From NCBI RefSeq assembly GCF_023556335.1, contig NZ_JAIKTS010000007.1:1-32720 (forward strand): a stretch of 32,720 bases of DNA, read 5' to 3'. Positions 14,268 through 22,066 of this stretch are shown here, in pieces. Position 1 is the first letter of the stretch. Every line of letters starts with the position of its first letter. The notes beneath the pieces are model-generated. The model saw only the letters and a list, made by a program, of their open reading frames with translations. It was not told where the DNA came from and searched no databases. This DNA comes from Stenotrophomonas mori (GTDB lineage Bacteria > Pseudomonadota > Gammaproteobacteria > Xanthomonadales > Xanthomonadaceae). Both the position numbers and the translations under genes were made by a program.

Positions 14268-16028
14268 ATGCATACCGTTCTCGAACTGCTCGGCAACCGC
14301 CTGCTCGCCACCAGCGTGCAGACCATGCTGTTGACCGCGCTGGTGTGGCTGCTGTGCCGCTGCGTGCGGCGGCTGCCGGCCGCGACCCAGTGCGGTTTGT
14401 GGTGGCTGGTGGCGCTGCAGGCGGTGCTGGGGCTGCTGTGGGCCGTGCCGCTGGAACTGCCGGTGCTGCCGGCGCCCGACGTGCTGCAGACGGTGCCGCA
14501 GGCCGTCGCGGCCGCACCGGCCGCTGTCGCCCCGCGGGTGGTGATGACACCGCTGCCGCTGGAAAGCGGCTGGTCGTGGCTGCACCTTGCGATGGCGCTG
14601 TGGCTGGCCGGGGTGCTGGTGATGGCGCTGCGCACCGCATCGGCATGGCGTGCCAGCCGCGCGCTGCTGCGTGCGGCGCTTCCCTGCGACGACCATCGCC
14701 TGGATGCCGCGCTGCAGCTGGCGGCCGACGCGCACGGCCTGCGCCGCGCACCGCGGCTGATGCTCAGCACGGCCATCGACTCGCCGCAGCTGGTCGGACC
14801 ATGGCGGCCGGTGCTGCTGCTGCCGGCACGCGTGCTGCAGCGCATGGGGGACGACGACCTGGACATGGCCCTGACCCATGAGCTGGTGCACCTGCAGCGC
14901 CACGATCTCTGGTGGGGCCTGGTGCCGGCCCTGGCGCAGCACCTGTTCTTCTTCCATCCGCTGGTGCATCTGGCGGCACGCGAATACGCGATTGCCCGCG
15001 AAGCGGCGGTCGATGCCGCCGTCGTCGCCGGCGACCGCCACTGCCGCCAGCACTACGGACGCCTGCTGCTGCAGCTGGGCGTCTCCCCGCGACCGGGCGC
15101 CGGCCTCGCCAGCGCTTCGCCCACCTTCCTCAGCCTCAAGCGGAGACTGCTCATGCTGCAGAACACCTCCTCCTTCCCGCGCGTGGGCGCGGGCCTGATC
15201 GTCGCCGCGGTGGCCCTGGTCGGCGTGCTGCCGATGCGCCTGGTCGCGATGCCGGCACCGCCTGCGCCCGCGTCGGTACCGGTGCCGGCATCCACCGTGT
15301 CGCCGCCGCCGGCCCTGCCCGTTGTGGAGGCCGCCGCCGAGGTGCCGGTGTTGCCGGTACCGCCGTCGCCACCGGCCGCGCCTGCGGCGCAGCCGCTCTC
15401 GGTGGAAGGGCGGCTCCGCTTGTCGCAGTCGCCGGGCGAGGACGGCTATGTCCTGCTGATGAAGGAGCACAGCATCATGAATGGAAGCACCGCCGACCTC
15501 GAACAGGCCCGGCGGCTGGACGACGGCAAGGGTGTGCTGCTGCTGCGCCGTGGCGGCCGCGCCTACGTGGTGCGCGATGCCGGGGTGCTGACGCGCTTCC
15601 AGCAGGCCTTCGTCGAAAGCACGCGGTTGGGCAAGGAGCAGGGACGTCTGGGCGAACGGCAGGGCAGGCTCGGCGAGCGCCAGGGCGCGATCGGTACGCG
15701 CATGGGGGAGGTCGGTGAGCGCATCGGTGCGCTGGCGGCGCGCCAGGCCGAGCAGGCGCTGGCGGCGCAGGCCGACGGTGATCACGAGGCCATGCGCCGG
15801 GCCGCCGATGCGGCACGCCGGGAGGCCGAGAAGCTCCGCGCGGAACTGGGCACGCCGGCCGTGCGGGCGGAGATGCAGGACCTGGCACGCCAGCAGGCCG
15901 AGCTGGGCCGACAGCAGGCCCAGCTCGGCCGCCGCCAGGTGGAAGCCAGTGCGCGCGCGCAGCGCGAGGCCGAGCAGCTCATCCAGCAGGCGCTTCGTGA
16001 CGGCCTGGCGCAGGCGGTCGACGGCTGA
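14268..16028 (+). CDS. M56 (BlaR1/MecR1-type) membrane metallopeptidase with heptad-repeat periplasmic tail (586 aa)
   Basis: Membrane segments lie near 11-31, 42-63, 103-123 and 305-327. The zinc peptidase motif HELVH is at 204-208, with the third ligand candidate E245 in REAAVD, on the cytoplasmic loop as in BlaR1. After the last membrane helix come a Pro/Ala/Val linker (328-375), a small domain (about 380-450, YVLLMKEHSIMNGST, then LLLRRGGRAYVVRD) and a strongly periodic tail. The tail has LGKEQGR, LGERQGR, LGERQGA, IGTRMGE, VGERIGA (454-488), and LARQQAE, LGRQQAQ, LGRRQVE further on. BlaR1's penicillin-binding sensor domain is absent, so beta-lactam sensing is unlikely. The protein should relieve repression by the adjacent BlaI protein when an unknown envelope signal is sensed. 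Confidence 0.88.
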   Translation: MHTVLELLGNRLLATSVQTMLLTALVWLLCRCVRRLPAATQCGLWWLVALQAVLGLLWAVPLELPVLPAPDVLQTVPQAVAAAPAAVAPRVVMTPLPLESGWSWLHLAMALWLAGVLVMALRTASAWRASRALLRAALPCDDHRLDAALQLAADAHGLRRAPRLMLSTAIDSPQLVGPWRPVLLLPARVLQRMGDDDLDMALTHELVHLQRHDLWWGLVPALAQHLFFFHPLVHLAAREYAIAREAAVDAAVVAGDRHCRQHYGRLLLQLGVSPRPGAGLASASPTFLSLKRRLLMLQNTSSFPRVGAGLIVAAVALVGVLPMRLVAMPAPPAPASVPVPASTVSPPPALPVVEAAAEVPVLPVPPSPPAAPAAQPLSVEGRLRLSQSPGEDGYVLLMKEHSIMNGSTADLEQARRLDDGKGVLLLRRGGRAYVVRDAGVLTRFQQAFVESTRLGKEQGRLGERQGRLGERQGAIGTRMGEVGERIGALAARQAEQALAAQADGDHEAMRRAADAARREAEKLRAELGTPAVRAEMQDLARQQAELGRQQAQLGRRQVEASARAQREAEQLIQQALRDGLAQAVDG

Positions 16029-16072
16029 AGGACGATCCGGGGACGCGGCACTGGCCTGCTGCGCGTGGCGGT

Positions 16073-16087
16073 CGGCAGCGGCTGCCG
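16073..16087. terminator. Small hairpin between convergent genes
   Basis: CGGCAG (16073-16078) and CTGCCG (16082-16087) flank a 3-base loop, between the stop of the M56 gene and the stop of the convergent mrfB-like gene. No T tract. A weak candidate for a shared transcription end. Confidence 0.3.
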
Positions 16088-16119
16088 CCGCGGCCATGCC
16101 TCCAGCCGCGGTCGCCCGG

Positions 16120-17295
16120 CTACGGGACGGGGACCGGCGCCGCGCGCTCGTCGGCGTCGGCCTGCACCAGGTGCAGGAACAGCTGCGCCAGCGTCACCAC
16201 GTCCTGGTGGTTGTGGTCGCCGACCCGGCGCAGGGTGCGCGCGCTGCCGCCGCGCAGGTAGTCGAGCCAGGCGGCGGGGGCCTCGGAGCCGGGCAGGTCG
16301 TCCTCGCGCAGGATCCGCAGCAGCCGGCGCTCGATGGTGGCCAGCCGGCAGTTCTCCCAGGTGCCGCGGTAGCGGCGGCGGGTGGGGAACAGCAGGTCCA
16401 CATGGTCCAGCGGCGAGATCGGATCGCCCCGGCGTGCGAGCCGGTAGCGGGTCTTCAACAGCGGCGCGTCGTAACAGCGGCCGTTGTAGCTGGACAGCAC
16501 CGTGGTCGGCGACAACCAGCCGGCGAACGTGTCCAGCATCGTCCGTTCGGCGGCCATCGTGGAGATCAGCAGCTGGCGTACGCGCAGGCCTTCACCGCGC
16601 TGGCCGTCGTGCCGCCAGTCGGCCGCGCCGATCATGAAGGCGCGGGTGCCGGTGCCGCCGGCCAGGCCGGTGGTCTCGGTGTCGAAGAACAGCAGGTCGT
16701 GCGGCTGCACGGCCTCGTCCGGGCGCCTGCTGAAGGCCAGCGACAGCGGCCCGGACGGGATCGGTTGGGGAATGAAGGCCTCGATCAGGTGCAGCCCGGG
16801 CGCGATCTCGGTGCCGGGCAGGGCGCGGTCCGGCGGCCCATCGCGCGCGATGCGTGGCGCCGCCGCCACGCGGTGGCGGGTGGCGAGCAGCCGTTGCAGG
16901 GCATCGACGCTGCGTGCCTGCACGGAACCGCTGGCGTGGCCCTGGTTGGCGGCTGGCGGCCTGGAGCGCGCTTCGCGCTCCACCCAGTCCAGGACCGAGC
17001 GGTCGTGTTCGGCGGAGGCGGGCCGCCGCGCGCCTTCGCCGGCCGTCGGAGGGGACGATGGCAGCGGGTGGCCGGTGCCGGTGGGTGGCCGGTGTCCGAT
17101 CACGTCCGGACCCGCGCGCTCCGGCACGGCCGCGGCGTCGCCCGGTACCGGCATGGGCGACGCCGCGCCGTCCCCGCCACCGGTGCCGGCACAAGCGGCA
17201 CCCGTGTGCGCATCCGCTGCCGGCGCCGCCGCAACCGCAACCGGCTGCCCGGCCTGGCGCCGCAATGCCTTCAGCTTGTCCAGGCTGATACTCAT
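16120..17295 (-). CDS. mrfB: MrfB/YprB-like DEDD-type 3'-5' exonuclease (391 aa)
   Basis: ATG 17295 overlaps the helicase stop (ATGA); the same frame continues far upstream within the helicase gene, but that part is antisense-style noise. The N-terminal 100 residues are low-complexity Ala/Pro/Gly. The nuclease domain has LLFFDTETTGLAGGTGT (D205, E207; ExoI), SSYNGRCYDAPLLKTRYRLA (ExoII) and VGDHNHQDVVTLAQLF (H361/H363, D365; ExoIII). In Bacillus subtilis MrfB (YprB) is the exonuclease partner of the helicase MrfA in repair of mitomycin C adducts, from a two-gene operon in the same order as here. The name is assigned by domain and gene order. Confidence 0.82.
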   Translation of the reverse strand: MSISLDKLKALRRQAGQPVAVAAAPAADAHTGAACAGTGGGDGAASPMPVPGDAAAVPERAGPDVIGHRPPTGTGHPLPSSPPTAGEGARRPASAEHDRSVLDWVEREARSRPPAANQGHASGSVQARSVDALQRLLATRHRVAAAPRIARDGPPDRALPGTEIAPGLHLIEAFIPQPIPSGPLSLAFSRRPDEAVQPHDLLFFDTETTGLAGGTGTRAFMIGAADWRHDGQRGEGLRVRQLLISTMAAERTMLDTFAGWLSPTTVLSSYNGRCYDAPLLKTRYRLARRGDPISPLDHVDLLFPTRRRYRGTWENCRLATIERRLLRILREDDLPGSEAPAAWLDYLRGGSARTLRRVGDHNHQDVVTLAQLFLHLVQADADERAAPVPVP

Positions 17296-19778
17296 GGCAG
17301 CAGGTCGAGCGCCTCGTCCATTGGTGTCGCGGCGGCGACCTGGTCGCAGCGTTCGGCCGACAGCAGCGCCAGTACCTTCAACGCCAGCGAGCGCGGCGTC
17401 CCGTCCTGGCCTTCCTCCTGCGCGGCCAGCACCGGGCCCACGCAGGCCGGGCAGCCGGCGCTGCAGTCGCAGCGCTCCACCAGTTCGAGCGCGCGCTGCA
17501 CCAGTTCGCCCTGGCGCAGCCACAGCGGCTCGCTCAGGCCGACGCCGCCGGGGAAGTTGTCGTACAGGTACACGGTGGGCACGAAGCTCTGCATCAGCTC
17601 CACCGCGCCCTCGCCACCCTCGTTGCCGCGCAGCTGGCCGCGGCCGGTCTGGTCGGCCACCGCGAACCAGGCGCCGTCGCCGTTGCCCACCGCCTTCTGC
17701 AGGTCGCGCGCGTCGGCCATCACCGCCACGGTGGCGACGATGTGCAGCGCGTACGCCGCGCCGAGGAAGCCGTCGAGCGCGTCCTGCTTCCGCGCGAAGC
17801 TGCGCAGCAGCGTGGCCTGCGGCAGCTGCCACCACACCGCGGTGGTATGCAGTTCCTGGTCGGGCAGGTTGACCGGGCCGTAGCCGATGTTCTCGTGCGT
17901 GTAGTAGCGGATCTTCTTGTAGCCGGCCACGCGCCGCACCACGTGCACCTCGCCGTGATGGGAATCGCCCCGCCCGGCTGCGTTGCCGTCGAAGCGGTCC
18001 AGCACCTTGAGCTTGGTGAAGTCGATGCTGTCGGTGTAGTAGTCGACGTGCGTGCGGGTGACATAGGCCTTGCGGCCCTCCCAGTCCAGCCGTTCCACCT
18101 GGTAGGGCGTGCTCTGCACCATGTGGATGGCGCCTTCGTACAGGGTCAGCGCGGCGGCGGAGTAATCCACCTCGGCGATGATCTGCTGCTTGCCGTCGCT
18201 GCGGTCCACGACCACGAAATTGCCGTCGGCCACCGCGCGCAGGCTCACCGCGTTGGCCGGGTAGCTGTCGGCGATCCATTCCCAGCGGTCGCCTTCCTGG
18301 TGCACCACCCCGGTCTCGGCCAGCGCCTGCAGGAACACCAGCGGATCGACCGGGCCGAACGGCTCGCCGCTCATGAACGGCAGCTCGAATGCCGCACAGC
18401 GGATGTGGTCGAACAGGATCAGCGGCTGGTCCGGGGCGGTGCGCGCGTGCTCGGGCGTGGCATTGGCGAAGAAGTCCGGGTGCCGCACCACGTACTGGTC
18501 CAGCGGCTGGCTGCTGGCGACCATCACCCCGAGCGCGGCCTGCTGGCGGCGGCCGGCGCGGCCGAAGCGCTGCCAGGTGGCCGCCACGCTGCCGGGATAG
18601 CCGTTGAGCACCACCACGTCGAGCGCGCCGATGTCCACGCCCAGTTCCAGCGCCGAGGTGCTGACGATGCCGTCGATGTCGCCGGCGCGCATCGCGCGCT
18701 CCACCTCGCGGCGCTCGGTGGGCAGGTAGCCGCCGCGGTAGGCGCGGATGCGCGCCGGCTTGCGGGGGTCGTTGTCGAAGATGTCCTTCAGGTACTTGGT
18801 CAGCACTTCCACCATCAACCGCGTCTGCGCGAATACCAGTGTCTTCAGCCCGCTCTTGATCGCGATGCGGGCGATGCGGTTGGCCTGCGAGCGCGCCGAG
18901 GCGCGCAGGCCGAGATCGGGGTTGATGACCGGCGGATTCCACAGCAGCACGTGCTTGGGCCCGGTGGGCGCGCCGGATTCGGTGATCGCATGCACCTGTT
19001 CCTCCACCAGCGCCTCGGCATGCGCATGCGGGTTGCCGATGGTCGCCGAGCACAGGATGAACTGCGGTTGCACGCCGTAGAACGCGCAGATGCGCTTGAG
19101 CCGGCGGATCACGTTGGTGACATGGCTGCCGAACACGCCGCGGTAGGTGTGGATCTCGTCGATCACCACGTAGCGCAGGTTCTCGAAGAACTGCGCCCAC
19201 TTGGTGTGGTGCGGCAGGATCGCCTGGTGCAGCATGTCCGGGTTGCTGACCACGATGTCGCCGTGCAGGCGGATCGCCTGGCGGGCATCGCCGGGCGTGT
19301 CGCCGTCGAAGGTGAACGCCTTCACCCCGAGGTCGCCGGCGCGGTTCAGCTCCAGCAGCTCGGCCACCTGGTCCTGCGCCAGAGCCTTGGTCGGGAACAG
19401 GTACAGCGCCTTGGCATGGCCCTGCATCGCCGCGCTCACCACCGGCAGGGTGTAGCACAGCGACTTGCCCGAGGCGGTGGGGGTGACGATGGCGACGTGC
19501 GCGCCGCGCTGGCTGGCGTCCCAGGCTTCGGCCTGGTGCGAATACAGCTGTCGGATGCCGCGCGCTTCCAGCGCCGCCTTCAGCGCAGCCGGCAGGTCGT
19601 CGGGAAGTGGCGCGTAGCGCCCGTCATGGCCGGGCAGCGTGAAGCTGCCCGTCACCCGGTCGCCGTAGCGCCGGGCCAGCCGCTGGCCGAGCAGCGCGCC
19701 GTCGCGCGAGGGCAGGCCGTCGGTGGTCGCCAGCGCCCGTTCGCTGGCTTCGGTGCGGGGAGCGAGGGAGAACGCCAT
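17292..19778 (-). CDS. mrfA: MrfA/YprA-like DEAD/DEAH-box helicase with C-terminal zinc cluster (828 aa)
   Basis: Helicase motifs in order: LYSHQAEAW (78-86), Walker A TPTASGKS (99-106), PTKALAQDQ (129-137), VVIDEIH (204-210) and SAT (244-246). Then come STSALELGVDIG and a QRFGRAGR motif VI in the second RecA domain. The last 60 residues hold C770-D-C772-S-A-G-C776-P-A-C779, the four-cysteine cluster of the MrfA zinc-binding (DUF1998) domain. MrfA in Bacillus subtilis is a 3'-5' helicase acting with the MrfB exonuclease on mitomycin C damage, independently of UvrABC incision. The downstream gene is the exonuclease, coupled by a 4-bp overlap. ATG 19778 has no obvious Shine-Dalgarno, so the start could be slightly off. 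Confidence 0.9.
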   Translation of the reverse strand: MAFSLAPRTEASERALATTDGLPSRDGALLGQRLARRYGDRVTGSFTLPGHDGRYAPLPDDLPAALKAALEARGIRQLYSHQAEAWDASQRGAHVAIVTPTASGKSLCYTLPVVSAAMQGHAKALYLFPTKALAQDQVAELLELNRAGDLGVKAFTFDGDTPGDARQAIRLHGDIVVSNPDMLHQAILPHHTKWAQFFENLRYVVIDEIHTYRGVFGSHVTNVIRRLKRICAFYGVQPQFILCSATIGNPHAHAEALVEEQVHAITESGAPTGPKHVLLWNPPVINPDLGLRASARSQANRIARIAIKSGLKTLVFAQTRLMVEVLTKYLKDIFDNDPRKPARIRAYRGGYLPTERREVERAMRAGDIDGIVSTSALELGVDIGALDVVVLNGYPGSVAATWQRFGRAGRRQQAALGVMVASSQPLDQYVVRHPDFFANATPEHARTAPDQPLILFDHIRCAAFELPFMSGEPFGPVDPLVFLQALAETGVVHQEGDRWEWIADSYPANAVSLRAVADGNFVVVDRSDGKQQIIAEVDYSAAALTLYEGAIHMVQSTPYQVERLDWEGRKAYVTRTHVDYYTDSIDFTKLKVLDRFDGNAAGRGDSHHGEVHVVRRVAGYKKIRYYTHENIGYGPVNLPDQELHTTAVWWQLPQATLLRSFARKQDALDGFLGAAYALHIVATVAVMADARDLQKAVGNGDGAWFAVADQTGRGQLRGNEGGEGAVELMQSFVPTVYLYDNFPGGVGLSEPLWLRQGELVQRALELVERCDCSAGCPACVGPVLAAQEEGQDGTPRSLALKVLALLSAERCDQVAAATPMDEALDLLP

Positions 19779-19886
19779 GGCGGTACTGCCGATCAGGGAT
19801 CAGGCAGGGGAACATGCTGCCGTCTCAGTCCGTGAGACTGGCGCCGGCCGGACTGCGTGCCGCCCGGCCGGCGCGCAGCCGCCGGT

Positions 19887-20231
19887 TCAGGCCGGCAGTT
19901 CCGGCGGCTGCGCCTTGCCGCTGCCGCAGCCCAGGCAACTGTTCTGCGGGGCCGGGTTGGTGTTGCCGCATCCGGTGCATTTCCAGGGCGTGACGGCGGC
20001 CAGCAGCTGTTCCCGGGAGTAGTCCAGCACGGTGTCGTTGAAGTCGCCGCCGCAGTCCGTGCACCGCACGTGCGTGGACAGTGTCTCGGTCGGAAACAGG
20101 GGAATGAAATACAGGGTGAAATAACGCGACCACTTGACCCGGGCATAGGGCCTGTCCTCCCGGCACTCCGGGCAGAAGAACGTACCGGTGCCGGCCGTGC
20201 GTTGCCGGGCCTTGGATCCCCAGATGATCAA
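19887..20231 (-). CDS. Small double zinc-ribbon protein (114 aa)
   Basis: The start is set at TTG 20231, giving MIIWGSKARQRTAG, because AGGAGA lies about 6 bases before it and the MIIWGxK opening is familiar for this family; the frame upstream is Arg/Ala noise. The first ribbon has FFCPECRED and then VRCTDCGGDF. The second, at the C-terminus, has WKCTGCGNTN and then SCLGCGSG. Between them YFTLYFIPLFPTET is hydrophobic and could contact a membrane. No enzymatic domain is present. It precedes mrfA on the same strand with a 108-bp gap, so a shared transcript is possible, but nothing else links it to repair. Confidence 0.75.
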   Translation of the reverse strand: MIIWGSKARQRTAGTGTFFCPECREDRPYARVKWSRYFTLYFIPLFPTETLSTHVRCTDCGGDFNDTVLDYSREQLLAAVTPWKCTGCGNTNPAPQNSCLGCGSGKAQPPELPA

Positions 20232-20454
20232 GACGACTCTCCTTTCGTTGTTGTCCGGCCTGCGCGCGGCCGCCGGGCGTTCCATTGCGAGGCAGGGTCA
20301 CCGCCGTCCGGGTCTCCATGGCGGGCGTCCTGACGGACGCCGCTCCCCGGGCCGCCAGGGTACCCCTGTGGACCGGGGCAGGCTACCGGTGGTCAGCGGG
20401 AATTGAAGGAGCCCTGCGTAAGCTGCGCGCCTGGATACGCACCTGGACTGCCTG

Positions 20455-20919
20455 GTGATACGGAGCGCACGGTTGAGAGCGGGATTGGCGGCCGGCCTGA
20501 TGCTGGCCGGGGCCGCCCCTGCGCAGGAGGTGCTGCCGGCGCAGGCGCCGCCGGACGCGACCGCGGACGGGGTGACGACGCTGGACGAAGTACGCGCGCT
20601 CAAGCCCGAGGACGACCAGCCGCTGGACCTGTACCGCTTCAGGAATCCGGTGAAGGTCGAATCCAACCGCTTCAGTGGCTCGTGGAGCGAGCCGCCGACG
20701 CCGGAACAGGTCAGCCAGAGCGGCGGCTACCTGCTGATGGGGCTCAACTACGGGCTGATGGCCGCCGGCAAGGGCCTGCACCGGCTGAGCGGTGGCCGCG
20801 AACAGATCCAGGCCGCCACCGCACGGCCGCCGCCGGAGCTGGAGGCCGACCAGCAGCGGCGTGCGCGACGCTACTGCCAGGCGGACGCGGACGACTGCGC
20901 GGTTCCGCCGCAGGATTGA
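20455..20919 (+). CDS. Secreted hypothetical protein (154 aa)
   Basis: GTG 20455 opens MIRSARLRAGLAAGLMLAGA, a Sec signal peptide cleaved near APAQ; TTG 20473 is an alternative start. The mature protein has an acidic segment (TTLDEVRALKPEDDQPLDLY), then RFRNPVKVESNRFSGSWSEP and GGYLLMGLNYGLMAAGKGLH, and a charged tail with two cysteines (YCQADADDC). I do not assign a known domain; it looks like a lineage-specific periplasmic protein. It is followed by a permease gene on the same strand about 100 bp away. Function unknown. Confidence 0.6.
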   Translation: MIRSARLRAGLAAGLMLAGAAPAQEVLPAQAPPDATADGVTTLDEVRALKPEDDQPLDLYRFRNPVKVESNRFSGSWSEPPTPEQVSQSGGYLLMGLNYGLMAAGKGLHRLSGGREQIQAATARPPPELEADQQRRARRYCQADADDCAVPPQD

Positions 20920-21021
20920 GCGGCCACGGGGTCGCCGATGCGGCGGAACGGCCAGCGGACGTGGACGGCGGGCACGCACCCGCTCCGCTACCATGGCCCG
21001 CCTCCCCCAGGATCCGCCGAC

Positions 21022-22050
21022 ATGCAAGACGCTCTCGCCTCCAAGCATTCCGGCGTACCGGGCATGCGCATCGCCGCCTGGATCCTGATGGTGCTGGGCA
21101 TGTGGACGGTGCTGAAGCTGGGCCTGGTGGTGACCCTGCTGTCCGGCCTGCTGGTGTTCCATCTCAGCCAGGTGCTGGCCTCGCCGATCGATGGACGCTT
21201 GCCGCCGGGGCGCGCCCGCGCGCTGGCGGTGATCGCCCTGTCGGTGGTCATCATCGGCGTACTGGTGCTGGCCGGCATCGGCATCGTGTCGTTCTTCCGT
21301 ACCGAGACCGGTGGCCCGGATGCGCTGCTGGCGCGCCTGATGGGGATCCTGAACAGCTCCCGCCACCAGTTGCCGGCGCTGCTGCAGCCCTACATTCCCG
21401 AAGACATGCCGGCCCTGCGCAGCGCCCTGAACGAATGGGCGGCCGAACACCGCCGGCAGCTCGGCGTTGCCGGCACCTCGGTGGTGCAGATCAGCGTCAG
21501 GGTGCTGATCGGCATGGTGCTCGGGGCGATGATCGCGCTGTACGACGACCTGCCGCTGCCGCGGATGGGGCCGTTGGCGCGCGAGCTGCTGGGCCGCACC
21601 GACCGCCTGGCCATGGCGTTCCGCCAGGTGGTGTTCGCGCAGCTCAAGATCTCGCTGCTCAACACCCTGTTCACCGCGGTCTTCCTGCTCGGGGTGCTGC
21701 CGCTGTTCGGCGTCCACCTGCCGTTGGCCAAGACGCTGGTGCTGATCACCTTCGTCGCCGGGTTGCTGCCGGTGGTGGGCAATGTCGTGTCCAACACCGT
21801 GATCACCATCGTCGCGCTGTCGGTCTCGTTCTACGTCGCCTTGGCCGCGCTGCTGTTCCTGATCGTGATCCACAAGCTGGAGTACTTCCTCAACGCCCGC
21901 ATCGTCGGCGGCGAGATCCGCGCCCACGCCTGGGAGCTGCTGCTGGCGATGCTGGTGATGGAAGCCGCGTTCGGGCTGTCGGGACTGGTCGCCGCGCCGG
22001 TGTTCTATGCCTACGTCAAGCGCGAGCTGGTGGACCAGGGATGGATCTGA
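21022..22050 (+). CDS. AI-2E (PerM/UPF0118) family transporter (342 aa)
   Basis: ATG 21022 (MQDALASKHSG) is chosen over 20938, whose extra 28 residues are non-hydrophobic and family-atypical; AGGA lies about 9 bases upstream. The topology fits the AI-2E family: paired N-terminal helices (WILMVLGMWTVLKLGLVVTL, then ALAVIALSVVIIGVLVLAGI), a long soluble loop (about 100-140), and a cluster of helices. The cluster includes the conserved ITFVAGLLPVVGNVVSNTVI and LVAAPVFYAYVKREL near the end. Family members export small molecules or act as sodium/proton antiporters, and substrates are poorly known. A second, clearly different member is encoded at 28122-29165. It converges on the DUF3667 gene with only 16 bp between stops. 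Confidence 0.85.
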   Translation: MQDALASKHSGVPGMRIAAWILMVLGMWTVLKLGLVVTLLSGLLVFHLSQVLASPIDGRLPPGRARALAVIALSVVIIGVLVLAGIGIVSFFRTETGGPDALLARLMGILNSSRHQLPALLQPYIPEDMPALRSALNEWAAEHRRQLGVAGTSVVQISVRVLIGMVLGAMIALYDDLPLPRMGPLARELLGRTDRLAMAFRQVVFAQLKISLLNTLFTAVFLLGVLPLFGVHLPLAKTLVLITFVAGLLPVVGNVVSNTVITIVALSVSFYVALAALLFLIVIHKLEYFLNARIVGGEIRAHAWELLLAMLVMEAAFGLSGLVAAPVFYAYVKRELVDQGWI

Positions 22051-22066
22051 GCCGGCGGGCGGGCCG

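Noticed and set aside
13758..16097. A 779-codon minus-strand frame covering the blaI-M56 pair
   Set aside because: It consists of Gln/Arg/His/Ala-rich low-complexity sequence complementary to the M56 heptads, and the sense strand has recognised proteins and a promoter.
17742..19835. A 697-codon plus-strand frame opposite the helicase gene
   Set aside because: The helicase motifs are complete on the minus strand. The antisense product is His/Val/Gln/Arg-rich without family resemblance.
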